The position numbers were made by a program, and so were the translations under genes. From positions 124,001 to 188,000 of the forward strand of contig NZ_BCQE01000004.1 in assembly GCF_001544275.1 (NCBI RefSeq): a DNA stretch of 64,000 bases, written 5' to 3'. Positions 36,685 to 45,621 of the stretch are shown one piece after another. The number at the start of each line of letters is the position of its first letter. The first letter of the stretch is position 1. The notes under the pieces were generated by a model. That model saw only the letters and a list, made by a program, of their open reading frames with translations, did no database searches and had not been told where the DNA came from. Source of the DNA: Enterococcus gallinarum NBRC 100675 (lineage in GTDB: Bacteria > Bacillota > Bacilli > Lactobacillales > Enterococcaceae).

Positions 36685-36710
36685 TTCACTCGCAGATCTC
36701 AGCGAGTGAA
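36685..36710. repeat. Hairpin in the acpP-fabD gap
   Basis: Perfect 9-bp inverted repeat (TTCACTCGC and complement, loop of 8) with no U run after it. Could stabilise or process the mRNA between acpP and fabD. Confidence 0.6.
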
Positions 36711-36735
36711 ACACACTCTTTCTATTACAAGGAAA

Positions 36736-36756
36736 GGCTAGGCTGTTTGCCTAGCC
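36736..36756. terminator. Hairpin after acpP, weak terminator on the operon strand
   Basis: GGCTAGGC/GCCTAGCC stem with a 5-base loop, 7 bases from the acpP stop. The plus-strand side has a good T run, while the minus strand only has TTTCCTTG, so it may end part of the fabT-fabH-acpP transcripts. Confidence 0.6.
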
Positions 36757-36763
36757 TCGTTTT

Positions 36764-36988
36764 TTATGCTTGTTGTTTTTCAACGTATTTAACTAGATCT
36801 TCAACAGTTTTGATGCCGTCTTCAGTTTCGATTTTTACATCGAATTCATCTTCGATCTCGTTAATGATTTGGAAAAGGTCTAAGCTGTCTGCTTCAAGAT
36901 CCTCTTGAATGTTTGTGTTTAATTTGATTTCTTCTTTTTCTTTTCCTAATTCTTCTGCTACGATTTCTTGAATTTTTTCGAATACCAT
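36764..36988 (-). CDS. acpP: Acyl carrier protein
   Basis: 74 aa, acidic. The phosphopantetheine Ser lies in [18 protein letters not shown] (about residue 35). The usual DSLD motif is followed by LFQ instead of the VEL/TVEL of primary ACPs, as in the enterococcal operon-linked ACP (AcpB type). ATG at 36988 with GGAGG upstream. Between fabH and fabD. Confidence 0.93.
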   Translation of the reverse strand: MVFEKIQEIVAEELGKEKEEIKLNTNIQEDLEADSLDLFQIINEIEDEFDVKIETEDGIKTVEDLVKYVEKQQA

Positions 36989-37035
36989 GTGTATATTCCT
37001 CCAATGTGTTTTCTTCAATATTGATTGTGAACAGG

Positions 37036-37998
37036 CTATAAAGCTGCCAGCATGGTCCCCCATGCTAATCCGCCGCCAAAACCTGAGAACACCACTTTTT
37101 GTCCGCTGCCTAAAGACAGCGTGCCGCGTTTCACTTCTTCATCTAACAAAATCGGAATTGAAGCGGCTGAAGTATTGCCATAAAATTGCATATTTTGCAA
37201 AAACTTATGTCGCGGGACCTTCAATTTCCGAGCCACTTTATCTAAGATTCGGGAATTGGCCTGATGCAACAAGTAATAATCTACCGTTTCATGCTCACTG
37301 ATTGCTTTAATAGATTGAACGACATCGCGTGTCGCAAAATCGAAAATTTCACGGCCAACCATCTGCATACAAGCACTGTATTGGGTTGACGAACTTCCGT
37401 AAGGATTTTTATTTTCAACAAAACCTGATGTCAGAGAGAGTCCTCTGGTTCCATCAGACTGCAGTGATTCCTTCAAGAGGTGCTGATGGTTGGTTGCTTC
37501 TAAAAGCACCCCGCCTGCCCCGTCTCCAAATAAAACTGCGGTTGAACGATCTTCCCAATCCAAGACCTTTGACAGGACTTCACCGCCAATGACGAGCCCT
37601 TTTTTAGAACCGGTCCGAATCAATTTTTCTGCTAAAGACAATGCATAAACAAATCCGGCACAAGCTGCGCTGATATCAAAAGCAAAAGCTTGATGGGCGC
37701 CAATATTCCCTTGAACTTGGCAGGCAACTGCCGGTGTATTGAAATCCGGGGTGATGGTCGCTACTAGGATAAAGTCCAATTCATCTGGAGCAAGTCCCCC
37801 TGATGCCAAAAGCTTCTTAGCAACATTCGTACATAAATCGGAAGTATTTTCTCCATTACTGATTCGACGTTCTTTGATTCCTGTACGTGAAAAAATCCAG
37901 TCATCTGATGTATCCATAATTTCTGAAAGTTGCTGGTTCGTCACGATTTGTTCAGGAACATAGCTTGCGGTTGCGGTAATCTTTCCAAACATATTCAT
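37036..37998 (-). CDS. fabH: 3-oxoacyl-ACP synthase III (FabH)
   Basis: 320 aa, starts fatty acid synthesis by condensing acyl-CoA with malonyl-ACP. Catalytic Cys in [13 protein letters not shown] (about 114), His in [10 protein letters not shown] (about 246) and Asn in [13 protein letters not shown] (about 276). 9 bases after fabT; an ATG two codons in (37992) is an alternative start. Confidence 0.95.
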   Translation of the reverse strand: MNMFGKITATASYVPEQIVTNQQLSEIMDTSDDWIFSRTGIKERRISNGENTSDLCTNVAKKLLASGGLAPDELDFILVATITPDFNTPAVACQVQGNIGAHQAFAFDISAACAGFVYALSLAEKLIRTGSKKGLVIGGEVLSKVLDWEDRSTAVLFGDGAGGVLLEATNHQHLLKESLQSDGTRGLSLTSGFVENKNPYGSSSTQYSACMQMVGREIFDFATRDVVQSIKAISEHETVDYYLLHQANSRILDKVARKLKVPRHKFLQNMQFYGNTSAASIPILLDEEVKRGTLSLGSGQKVVFSGFGGGLAWGTMLAAL

Positions 37999-38007
37999 CC
38001 GTTACAC

Positions 38008-38448
38008 TCACTTATAATCTTGTAAAAAGTCATGCAGATTTTTTAAGGCTTTAAGTAAAGCTTGTTCTTCATCCGTAGACATCTGGCTTAGAACGCCTTT
38101 GACCATCTCACGGTGAAAATGTTGATGTACCCGATAAAGCAATTTGCCTTTTTTTGTCAACGCAAGTTTGACTACGCGTCGATCGTCTTCACTGCGAATG
38201 CGTTCTACATATTCTTTTTTAACCAAACGATTGATTGCAATGGTGAGGGTCCCAACAGTAATAGAAAGCTCTTTAGCGACTTCTGAAGTTGTTTTCTTCT
38301 TGTACATGCCGATTGCTTCAATCGTATGCATTTCTGTGATTGAAAGATCTTTAAATTGTGATTTCTTTAATTCTGATTCTTCGATCACGAGAATGTCATT
38401 GAAGACACTGACTAAGTAGTCGTTGACCGTTTCTAAATTTGGTTCCAT
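38008..38448 (-). CDS. fabT: MarR-family fatty acid synthesis repressor FabT
   Basis: 146 aa winged-helix repressor. EMHTIEAIGMYKKKTTSEVAKEL and SITVGTLTIAINRLVKKEYVER form the DNA-binding region. FabT represses fab genes when bound to long-chain acyl-ACP. ATG at 38448 has GGTGA upstream and matches the family N-terminus; ATG at 38460 is an alternative. The promoter carries two FabT palindromes, so it autoregulates. Confidence 0.93.
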   Translation of the reverse strand: MEPNLETVNDYLVSVFNDILVIEESELKKSQFKDLSITEMHTIEAIGMYKKKTTSEVAKELSITVGTLTIAINRLVKKEYVERIRSEDDRRVVKLALTKKGKLLYRVHQHFHREMVKGVLSQMSTDEEQALLKALKNLHDFLQDYK

Positions 38449-38468
38449 ATCTTTCACCATCCGAATAG

Positions 38469-38497
38469 TTTGATAATCAAATCATTTGATAGTCAAA
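38469..38497 (-). promoter_or_regulatory. fabT: Tandem FabT operators
   Basis: Two 13-bp palindromes, TTTGATAATCAAA (38469-38481) and TTTGATAGTCAAA (38485-38497), 16 bases apart. They cover the predicted transcription start of fabT and touch its -10, so bound FabT would block the operon. Confidence 0.85.
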
Positions 38498-38525
38498 CTA
38501 TAAAGTAACTTTTAGAGAATTGCAA
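38497..38525 (-). promoter_or_regulatory. Sigma-A promoter of fabT operon
   Basis: TTGCAA (38520-38525), spacer 17, TATAGT (38497-38502) on the minus strand. Confidence 0.7.
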
Positions 38526-38603
38526 GAAAATTTTTTGATTTTTATTTTTTTTAAGCGCATTTTTATTTTCAGTATACTTTTCTAACCTTCACAAGTTTTT
38601 AAG

Positions 38604-38632
38604 TTGACAATTACCAGAGAATCGAGTAGTTA
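38604..38632 (+). promoter_or_regulatory. Probable promoter of the GIY-YIG gene
   Basis: Consensus TTGACA (38604-38609), spacer 17, weak -10 TAGTTA (38627-38632). Transcription would start around 38640, right at the FabT-like palindrome. Confidence 0.5.
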
Positions 38633-38640
38633 AAAATTGT

Positions 38641-38653
38641 TTTGATTATCAAA
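38641..38653 (+). promoter_or_regulatory. Third FabT-like palindrome
   Basis: TTTGATTATCAAA, a perfect 13-bp palindrome (odd centre) of the same pattern as the two operators at fabT, placed at the predicted start of the GIY-YIG gene and about 140 bases upstream of the fabT promoter. Confidence 0.6.
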
Positions 38654-38750
38654 GATTTCTTACCTCATTTCACGAAAATGATTATCGTGTCAGATCATCA
38701 CTTGTTCTGCACCTTAAATTTTGGTATCGTTGCAGTGTAGAAATGAGGTG

Positions 38751-39695
38751 ATGGACATCAACGCGCGTATCGAATACTTAAAACAAAAAGCAAATGCGTT
38801 ACCCCAAAAGCCTGGGATTTATTTAATGAAAGATTCCCATAGCGGAATTCTGTATGTTGGAAAAGCCAAACAATTGAAACAACGAGTTTCTTCTTATTTT
38901 CGCAAAAACACACAGCATACAAACAAAATTCTGCGTTTAGTTCACAATGTCGTAGATTTCGAAACAATTTTCGTAGACACAGAACTCGATGCGCTATTGT
39001 TGGAATGTCAGTTGATTCAGCAACATCGTCCCATTTACAACCGTCAAATGACCAACTTTCTTAATTACCAATACATCCGCTTTGATGCAGGAAACATCGT
39101 TCGAACAAATGAGGCAGCAGAGGATGCATTAGGACCTTTTCGCCGATCCAAGCAATTACCGGAAATCATTGAGATATTGACAGAAACGTATCAATTACCT
39201 TCTGTGAATCCTTATAAACTTCTCTCGTTATCCAAACAGTTGCCGTTGATGCAAACTATTCCTTTGGAAGAAAAACTGAATGAGCTGAAACTTTTCTTTC
39301 GTGCAGAAAGCAAGACAATATTTCACTATCTCGACCAACGATTGCATTATTTTGCGGAACATTTACTTTTTGAACAGGCAGATCACCTACTGTACCAAAA
39401 AAAATTGCTTCAATCCTTTTATCGAGAAATTCTCGAGGTGAATACTCTGATCGCTCTTCCAGAACTTCGCTTTGAGATTCCTCTTGAAGCTTCTCTTGCT
39501 GCCGATTCATCACAAGTAAAAGTCTATCAACTCTCTTTTGGACAAATCATTCATAGCGAAGTTGTATCAACCTCTGATGCTTTTGCTCCAGCGCCTTTAA
39601 CAACAGCTAAACGATTGCTGCCAACAGACCTTGACCCTCTACATATAATTTTGCGTCAATTAAGACAATTAAACTTTGTGCTCTCAAATACCTAG
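38751..39695 (+). CDS. Stand-alone UvrC-like GIY-YIG protein
   Basis: About 314 aa. The N-terminal 100 residues are a GIY-YIG nuclease domain like that of UvrC: PGIYLMKDSHSGILYVGKAK, KQRVSSYF, ALLLECQLIQ and RPIYNRQ, with the catalytic Tyr, Arg, Glu and Asn present. The rest (about 110-314) lacks the UvrC UVR, RNase H-like and HhH domains and is unrecognised; FRRSKQLPEI resembles the UvrC segment after the nuclease domain. It may act in DNA repair like Cho. The ATG at 38751 is closest to a ribosome site, but GAGGTG directly abuts it, an unusual spacing. The fabT gene lies upstream in the opposite direction. Confidence 0.8.
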   Translation: MDINARIEYLKQKANALPQKPGIYLMKDSHSGILYVGKAKQLKQRVSSYFRKNTQHTNKILRLVHNVVDFETIFVDTELDALLLECQLIQQHRPIYNRQMTNFLNYQYIRFDAGNIVRTNEAAEDALGPFRRSKQLPEIIEILTETYQLPSVNPYKLLSLSKQLPLMQTIPLEEKLNELKLFFRAESKTIFHYLDQRLHYFAEHLLFEQADHLLYQKKLLQSFYREILEVNTLIALPELRFEIPLEASLAADSSQVKVYQLSFGQIIHSEVVSTSDAFAPAPLTTAKRLLPTDLDPLHIILRQLRQLNFVLSNT

Positions 39696-39713
39696 ACGCT
39701 CAAATGATTACAA

Positions 39714-39747
39714 CAAAAAACCAGCGCTCCTTAAAAAGGAACGCTGG
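39714..39747 (-). terminator. Terminator after the DUF1797 gene
   Basis: 10-bp stem with one mismatch (39721-39730 with 39738-39747) followed on the minus strand by six T. Confidence 0.85.
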
Positions 39748-39785
39748 CAATGCGTATGGCATTTTTCATCTGAACGCTGATACGT

Positions 39786-40016
39786 TTATTGGATCAAATC
39801 ATAAATTTCCATGGCTACAATATCAATATTATCAAATTGATAAGGCTGACTTGACTCTGCTTCCGTTAACTCAAACGTTTCTGTGGTGTTATCGTAGGTC
39901 ACGGTGCATTTTTCTACGCCTTCTTTTTCGAAACGGCGAACTTGAACCTCATTGTCTTGCGCTTCGACCATCGCTTCTAAACGTTTGATGATAGCGACTA
40001 ATTGCGAACTTTTCAT
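39786..40016 (-). CDS. DUF1797 (YkuJ-type) protein
   Basis: 76 aa. Family features: SQLVAIIKRLEAM at the N-terminus, VRRFEKEG, ETFELTEAES and QFDNIDIVAMEIYDLI at the C-terminus. Small soluble protein of unknown function, conserved in Firmicutes. Single-gene unit with its own terminator. Confidence 0.87.
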   Translation of the reverse strand: MKSSQLVAIIKRLEAMVEAQDNEVQVRRFEKEGVEKCTVTYDNTTETFELTEAESSQPYQFDNIDIVAMEIYDLIQ

Positions 40017-40100
40017 TCGTAAGCCTCCTTTTTCTGTCCGTTATATTGTATCAAATCATATTCTATCTTGCATTGATTTTTTACAATTTATTTTGTCATT

Positions 40101-40976
40101 TTAAGATTTTTTTCCATCTTGCCACCAAAGCTTAATCAGGGCTTGAGTCCCATCACTTTCATAGCCTGCTTCCGCTAAGCGATCGTACATTTTTTTTGCC
40201 AAAGCCGTACTTGGCAAATCCAGTCCCATTTTCGCTGCTTCATCAAGCGCGATACCTAAATCTTTGATAAAATGTTTGACAAAAAAGCCAGGTGAAAAAT
40301 CTTCTTTCAAAATACGGGGGCTGTAGTTGGCCAATGACCAGTTTGCGGCGCTGCCACCAGATAATGTCTCAATGACTTGCGGAAGTTCTAAGCCTGCTTT
40401 ATCGGCATAGACGAGCATCTCAGTCATTCCAGTCATCGTGCCGGCAATCATGATCTGATTGGCCATTTTTGTGTGCTGGCCTTTGCCGGCAGAGCCATGA
40501 AGATGACACGTTTTTCCGACAATCTCAAATAGAGGTTCAACTTTTTGATAAGCTTCCTCGTCACCACCCGCCATTATCGTCAACGTTCCATTTTTTGCTC
40601 CAAGGTCACCACCAGAAACCGGCGCATCAATACTTGCCGCACCATGCTCTTTTGCCGTTTGATAGATTTGTTCTGCTAATTTTGGCGTACTAGTTGTAAA
40701 GTCAACTAAATATTTTGCCGCAACATCGGTTTGAAAAATTCCCTTTTCTCCATAGTAAACTTCCTCAACATCTGCAGGATAGCCGACCATTGTGAAAACA
40801 ACTTCACTTTCAGCAGCAACTAATTCAGGCGTATCACACCAAACCGCTCCCTTAGCAACTAATTTGTCTGTTTTGCTTTTTGTACGATTATACACATTTA
40901 CATGATGTCCGCTTGCTAAAAAGTGACCGACCATTGATTGGCCCATGACACCCGTTCCAATAAAACCTAGCTTCAT
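40101..40976 (-). CDS. Beta-hydroxyacid dehydrogenase family oxidoreductase
   Basis: 291 aa. NAD(P)-binding GFIGTGVMGQSMVGHFL at the N-terminus, substrate-binding DAPVSGGDLGAKNGTLTIMAGG (near 122), catalytic Lys region GQHTKMANQIMIAG (near 170). Family includes 3-hydroxyisobutyrate, tartronate semialdehyde and succinic semialdehyde reductases; the substrate here is not evident. The ATG at 40976 has GGAGG at good spacing. A strong terminator lies directly upstream, leaving hardly any room for a normal promoter. Confidence 0.87.
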   Translation of the reverse strand: MKLGFIGTGVMGQSMVGHFLASGHHVNVYNRTKSKTDKLVAKGAVWCDTPELVAAESEVVFTMVGYPADVEEVYYGEKGIFQTDVAAKYLVDFTTSTPKLAEQIYQTAKEHGAASIDAPVSGGDLGAKNGTLTIMAGGDEEAYQKVEPLFEIVGKTCHLHGSAGKGQHTKMANQIMIAGTMTGMTEMLVYADKAGLELPQVIETLSGGSAANWSLANYSPRILKEDFSPGFFVKHFIKDLGIALDEAAKMGLDLPSTALAKKMYDRLAEAGYESDGTQALIKLWWQDGKKS

Positions 40977-40994
40977 AGTCATACCTCCAAAAAT

Positions 40995-41033
40995 AAAAAA
41001 ATTCACGTCTTTAGTATACGCTAAAAACGTGAA
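40995..41033 (-). terminator. Terminator after bgsB, abutting the next gene
   Basis: 13-bp stem with one wobble pair (41002-41014 with 41021-41033), loop of 6, then seven U (40995-41001). The ribosome site of the following dehydrogenase gene starts within 10 bases. The loop contains TATACT, which could act as a -10. Confidence 0.88.
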
Positions 41034-41050
41034 CTTGACTGCAATAATGT

Positions 41051-42283
41051 TTAATCAATTGTTCGTTTAAATGATTTCAATTTGACTTTGAATTTTTTTA
41101 ATGTTTCTTCGGTTTCCTTGTCTAGGCGTTCTGTCTCATAGTAAGCGATCATATCATGGTAAAAAGAAAGCATCGATTCACCAAAGTGTGCTGCAGAGAT
41201 TTCATACATTTTTCGCGCTAAGACACTTTCATCCCTAGGAATCTGCTGTTGATAATAATGAATAAATGCTGAAGCAAAATCTTGATCGGTGTCAAAAGTC
41301 ACACCAAGAGATGGATCATCGATCAATGTATTTAAATAATCATTGCCTTCAACCACTAAAGGCGTACCTGCTGCCATTGCTTCTGTATACGTCAGTCCTT
41401 GTGTCTCTGAAGTAGAAGCACTGACGAAGAAATCTGCTGCATGATAATAGATGGCTACTTCATCATTTGCAACCTCTCCAACAAAATGAACATGGTCAGA
41501 CAAGTTCATTTCTTGAACTTTTTCTTCCAATTTTTCTTTGTAAGGCCCTTTGCCCACGATCACTAATTTGGCTGAAGGAATTTCTGCTAGAATATCAGGC
41601 AGTCCATCAACGATCGCTTGGATATTTTTCTCATAAGAAATACGACTCAATGATAATAACATTGGCTGGTCTTCTTCAATCGCCAATTCTTGACGCAAGG
41701 CTCGTTTCATTTCCAAAGTGATATCCGGACGGCGAAATTTCTCTACCTCGATGCCAGTGGGAATGATGCGCATCGGCGACACAACGCCATAACTGCGTAG
41801 TGTATCGATGACCCGTTCACTCGGGCAGACAACCCCAGTAGAATGATTGGCAAACAGACGAGAGAAATACTTTACGTGTGTCGGTCGCAAAACTTTTCCT
41901 TTCGCAATATAATGCAGATAATCTTCATACATTGTATGATAGGTATGAATCACAGGAATCTGTAGTTTTCGACCCACCATTTTTCCCAGTAGTCCCGCAC
42001 CAAACTCAGTATGGGTATGAATCAGTTCTAGTTCCAACTCTTTCGCAATCAAATAGGCATACCACATGCCCCGCACCACGATTCTACGGTCTTTGAAAGA
42101 CACGAAAGGCACACTAGGCATACGAATGATATCTTCCTCATCCATTTCTGCATTTGGATCTGTAGTCGTAAAGATATAGACCTTATGGCCCTTCTTTTCC
42201 AACTCTTCTTTTAATGTTTTGATCGATGTCGCTACACCGCTCACTTGTGGAAAATATGTGTCTGTAAAAAATCCGATTTTCAC
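41051..42283 (-). CDS. bgsB: Diacylglycerol glucosyltransferase (BgsB type)
   Basis: 410 aa GT4 glycosyltransferase. KIGFFTDTYFPQVSGVATSI at the N-terminus, HTHTEFGAGLLG, then the GT-B nucleotide-sugar site with SASTSETQGLTYTEAMAAGTP (near 300). Resembles 1,2-diacylglycerol 3-glucosyltransferases, which make the monoglucosyl glycolipid used for membranes and the lipoteichoic acid anchor. Start GTG at 42283 with GGAGGT upstream. It follows bgsA by 22 bases, the order known in E. faecalis. Confidence 0.88.
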   Translation of the reverse strand: MKIGFFTDTYFPQVSGVATSIKTLKEELEKKGHKVYIFTTTDPNAEMDEEDIIRMPSVPFVSFKDRRIVVRGMWYAYLIAKELELELIHTHTEFGAGLLGKMVGRKLQIPVIHTYHTMYEDYLHYIAKGKVLRPTHVKYFSRLFANHSTGVVCPSERVIDTLRSYGVVSPMRIIPTGIEVEKFRRPDITLEMKRALRQELAIEEDQPMLLSLSRISYEKNIQAIVDGLPDILAEIPSAKLVIVGKGPYKEKLEEKVQEMNLSDHVHFVGEVANDEVAIYYHAADFFVSASTSETQGLTYTEAMAAGTPLVVEGNDYLNTLIDDPSLGVTFDTDQDFASAFIHYYQQQIPRDESVLARKMYEISAAHFGESMLSFYHDMIAYYETERLDKETEETLKKFKVKLKSFKRTID

Positions 42284-42305
42284 AACGGTACCTCCAAACT
42301 TGCCG

Positions 42306-43325
42306 TCAATCAACGGGTTTTTCTTCTAAAACGCCTTGATAAACTTTCTTTAACTCTTTTCCAATTTCTTCAATACTCCGTTCTGCAGCTGCCTGATAGC
42401 CAGCAGCTGACAGATCTGGCACACGACCTTCTACGATGTTAGCAACTTGTTCAACGAACTCATCAACTGTCCGTCCCATATAAGAATTTTGATTTTCTTG
42501 CAACCAACCATGGTAAACAGGAATGTCACGCACTAAAACTTTCTGCTTACTAGCAAGCGCCTCTAACACAACGATCCCTTCTGTTTCTTCATAGGAAGGA
42601 AAGAAAAACAGATCTGCTCCAGAATAGGCCCCCTCAATGACATCTCCTTTGATATAGCCAGGGAAAATAACATTTTCAGGATGGTTTTCTTTCACGAGAT
42701 CTCGAACCGCTTTAGGGATCGTATACATAGGTGTATGTCCAAACCAAATAAAAGTATACTCTGGCATGCGGCGAGCAATCTCAACAAAATCGACAATTCC
42801 TTTTCTCTCAAAATACAAGCCAACAGAAATAATCACTTTTTGATCCGCCGCCAATTGGAAATAGTCACGAAAAGCCTGTTCTTTTTTTGGTTCCGGACGA
42901 TATTTGTCCAAATCAATCCCATTAGAAATCGCACAGATCGGTACCCTGATGCCATACCCTTCCAATAGTTCTTTTGCGTAGGGCGTTGGGGTTATCAATT
43001 GATCGGCTCGGGAATATAAATTGATCAAATATTTTTTGTATAATGGCGATAACTGGTTTGAGCCGATAAATGAATTTCGAAAATCTTCTTCGGTCGAATG
43101 CGCATGGTAAATTACCTTTTTGCCTTGTTTCCTTGCTTTATTGATTTGATTCAACGAATTGATCCCATAGGTATTAATATGAAGTATATCATAATCCTCA
43201 GCTTGTTTGTCTAATGTATATTCAACACCGATACTGCTCAGTGCACGTTGCTGATGCGCAAGTGCTCTGCCGATACCAGATTTCTCTAAAAGCTTTTCAC
43301 TTTCAAAATAGAGAAGTACTTTCAA
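42306..43325 (-). CDS. bgsA: Glycolipid glucosyltransferase (BgsA type)
   Basis: 339 aa GT4 enzyme. HINTYGINSL and HAHSTEEDFRNSF in the N-terminal half, then SNGIDLDKYRP and FPSYEETEGIVVLEAL near residue 245-260 in the donor site. In E. faecalis BgsA adds the second glucose to monoglucosyl-diacylglycerol. First gene of bgsA-bgsB; assigned mainly from the pair and fab linkage. Confidence 0.86.
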   Translation of the reverse strand: MKVLLYFESEKLLEKSGIGRALAHQQRALSSIGVEYTLDKQAEDYDILHINTYGINSLNQINKARKQGKKVIYHAHSTEEDFRNSFIGSNQLSPLYKKYLINLYSRADQLITPTPYAKELLEGYGIRVPICAISNGIDLDKYRPEPKKEQAFRDYFQLAADQKVIISVGLYFERKGIVDFVEIARRMPEYTFIWFGHTPMYTIPKAVRDLVKENHPENVIFPGYIKGDVIEGAYSGADLFFFPSYEETEGIVVLEALASKQKVLVRDIPVYHGWLQENQNSYMGRTVDEFVEQVANIVEGRVPDLSAAGYQAAAERSIEEIGKELKKVYQGVLEEKPVD

Positions 43326-43356
43326 ACGAGATTCCTCCTTCTAAACTGTTACATCT

Positions 43357-43365
43357 AGTATAACA
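43357..43365 (-). promoter_or_regulatory. Extended -10 promoter of bgsA-bgsB
   Basis: TGT then TATACT on the minus strand (rc of 43357-43365), 32 bases from the bgsA start. No good -35. Confidence 0.55.
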
Positions 43366-43489
43366 TAGCTAGACGAGAACACCCTCCAACTCAAGGCCTA
43401 GTTTTTGTATTGATTTCTATCATACGTCAAAAAGCCGGTTTATCAAAGGTCATCAAAACAATATGACAAAACTGTTCGTCCCAGACCAC

Positions 43490-43521
43490 AAAAAAAGCAG
43501 CAAGCGAATTCGCTTGCTGCT
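43490..43521 (-). terminator. Terminator of ptsHI
   Basis: Perfect 26-bp palindrome (43496-43521, centre GAATTC) followed by seven U on the minus strand, 10 bases after ptsI. Confidence 0.92.
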
Positions 43522-43530
43522 AACTTTGGA

Positions 43531-45258
43531 CTACTTTACATATTGATTGATCAATTCGACTACTTCTTCCATCGTATCGCAATCTTCCAAAGCACGTTTT
43601 GCTAATTCTTGCATGTCAGTTGTCGACAAGCGTTTCATTAAGCTCCGTGTTTTAAGTACAGAAGTTGCGCTCATAGAGAATTCATCTAAGCCCATACCCA
43701 CTAGAAGTGGCACAGCAGTTTGATCGCCGGCCATTTCTCCACACATACCAGCCCATTTACCTTCAGCATGTGCTGAATCGATTACGTTTTTGATCAAACG
43801 TAGAATAGATGGGTTATATGGTTGGTAAAGATATGAAACTTGTTCATTCATACGGTCTGCAGCCATTGTGTATTGGATCAAGTCATTGGTACCAATACTG
43901 AAGAAGTCTACTTCCTTGGCAAATTTGTCAGCTAAGACAGCTGCTGCAGGAATTTCGATCATGATACCTACTTGAATATCTTCAGAGACGGTTACGCCTT
44001 CATCGATCAATTTTTGACGTTCTTCTTCGTACATTTTTTTCGCAGCACGGAACTCTTTCAATGTTGCCACCATTGGGAACATAATCCGCAAGTTTCCGTG
44101 AGCAGAAGCACGTAACAGCGCACGAAGTTGTGTACGGAACATGCCGTCACCCAACTCAGACAAACTGATACGCAATGCACGATAGCCTAAGAATGGATTC
44201 ATTTCGTGTGGTAATTTCAAGTAAGGAAGTTCTTTGTCCCCACCGATGTCCATTGTACGAACAACGACTGGTTTACCAGCCATTCCTTCAAGAACTGCTT
44301 TGTATGCTTCATATTGGTCATCTTCTGTAGGAAAATCAGGAGAATCCATGTACAAGAATTCTGTCCGGTATAAACCGACAGCTTCTGCACCATTGTTATG
44401 AACACCTTCAAGATCTTTAGGCGTTCCGATATTTGCAGCTAATTCAAAGTGCTTGCCGTCAGCTGTAACGGTTTGAGCATCTTTCAATTTTTCCCATTCT
44501 GCTTTTTGTTCTGCGTAAGCTTTCCCTGCTTCAATAAATTCAGCAGCTTGGTCTTCAGTAGGATTGATGATAACATCACCTAAGATTCCGTTAACTGCCA
44601 GAATATCGCCAGCATTCACTTTAGCTGTGATTTCTTTTGATCCTACGATTGCAGGAATTTCAAGAGATCGAGCCATGATTGCTGAGTGAGAAGTACGTCC
44701 CCCGATATCAGTTACAAAAGCTTTAACGAAGTTGCGGTCTAATTGCGCAGTATCACTTGGTGTCAAATCGTGAGCAACGATAACAACTTCTTCGTTGATC
44801 ATTGAAGGATTTGGCAACGTCACATTTAGCAAATGTGCCAAGATACGTTTCGCAACGTCTTTGATGTCCGCTGCACGTTCTTGCATGTATGCATTATCAT
44901 CCATTGCTTCAAACATGCCGATATACATGTCAGTGACTTCTTTCAATGCAGCTTCTGCATTGACTTTGTTATCTGCCATGTTTTGTTTGATTTGTCCGAT
45001 CATTTCAGGATCTGACAGAACCATTAAATGAGCATCAAATACTTGTGCTTCTGCCTCGCCTAAAGATTGCGCTGCTTTGTCACGGATTTGTTGCAATTCC
45101 GCTGTTGACTTTGCTAGTGCTTCATCTAAACGAGCTTCTTCTGCTGCCGTATCTTCAACATTTACTTTTGAAAAAGATAAATCAGGTTGTACTAACAGGT
45201 AGGCTTTGGCAACGGCTACACCATCACTAGCAGCAATTCCTTTTAGCATCTCAACCAT
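43531..45258 (-). CDS. ptsI: PTS enzyme I
   Basis: 575 aa. Phosphoenolpyruvate-protein phosphotransferase. Active His in [20 protein letters not shown] (near 190) and PEP-binding signature [19 protein letters not shown] (near 450). Its ATG shares the A of the ptsH stop (TAATG), which couples translation of both general PTS proteins. Confidence 0.97.
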   Translation of the reverse strand: MVEMLKGIAASDGVAVAKAYLLVQPDLSFSKVNVEDTAAEEARLDEALAKSTAELQQIRDKAAQSLGEAEAQVFDAHLMVLSDPEMIGQIKQNMADNKVNAEAALKEVTDMYIGMFEAMDDNAYMQERAADIKDVAKRILAHLLNVTLPNPSMINEEVVIVAHDLTPSDTAQLDRNFVKAFVTDIGGRTSHSAIMARSLEIPAIVGSKEITAKVNAGDILAVNGILGDVIINPTEDQAAEFIEAGKAYAEQKAEWEKLKDAQTVTADGKHFELAANIGTPKDLEGVHNNGAEAVGLYRTEFLYMDSPDFPTEDDQYEAYKAVLEGMAGKPVVVRTMDIGGDKELPYLKLPHEMNPFLGYRALRISLSELGDGMFRTQLRALLRASAHGNLRIMFPMVATLKEFRAAKKMYEEERQKLIDEGVTVSEDIQVGIMIEIPAAAVLADKFAKEVDFFSIGTNDLIQYTMAADRMNEQVSYLYQPYNPSILRLIKNVIDSAHAEGKWAGMCGEMAGDQTAVPLLVGMGLDEFSMSATSVLKTRSLMKRLSTTDMQELAKRALEDCDTMEEVVELINQYVK

Positions 45259-45524
45259 TATTCAGACAAACCTTCTTTTTTCATTGTTTCAACGATTGCA
45301 GCGATTGCATCTGCTTCGTCAGCACCTTCAGCAGTGATTGTAACGTCAGAACCTTGACCAACACCTAGAGACATAACGCCCATGATTGATTTAAGGTTTA
45401 CTGATTTACCTTTGTACTCCAAGTTGATATCAGAGTTGAATTTGCTTGCTGTTTGTACTAATAAAGTAGCTGGACGTGCGTGAATCCCTGTCTCAGCAAC
45501 TACGTGAAAATCTTTCTTTTCCAT
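45258..45524 (-). CDS. ptsH: Phosphocarrier protein HPr
   Basis: 88 aa. His-15 lies in [14 protein letters not shown]; the regulatory Ser-46, which HPr kinase phosphorylates for CcpA control, is in [17 protein letters not shown] at 45524 has AAAGGAG 10 bases upstream. First gene of ptsHI, behind a leader of about 90 bases with an inverted repeat. Confidence 0.97.
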   Translation of the reverse strand: MEKKDFHVVAETGIHARPATLLVQTASKFNSDINLEYKGKSVNLKSIMGVMSLGVGQGSDVTITAEGADEADAIAAIVETMKKEGLSE

Positions 45525-45566
45525 ATTGATCAATCTCCTTTATGATACGGTTTTTTTGTGGTGAAG

Positions 45567-45608
45567 GCTTTTTTTGACTCAGTCAATTGTCAGACTCAAA
45601 AAAACGCC
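45567..45608 (-). repeat. Long imperfect palindrome in the ptsH leader
   Basis: GGC plus seven T and GA on one side pair with TC, seven A and GCC on the other (one bulge), with CAATTG at the centre and three mismatches between. It lies between promoter and ribosome site of ptsH, so it would fold in the mRNA. Confidence 0.6.
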
Positions 45609-45621
45609 CTTTCAACTGTTA

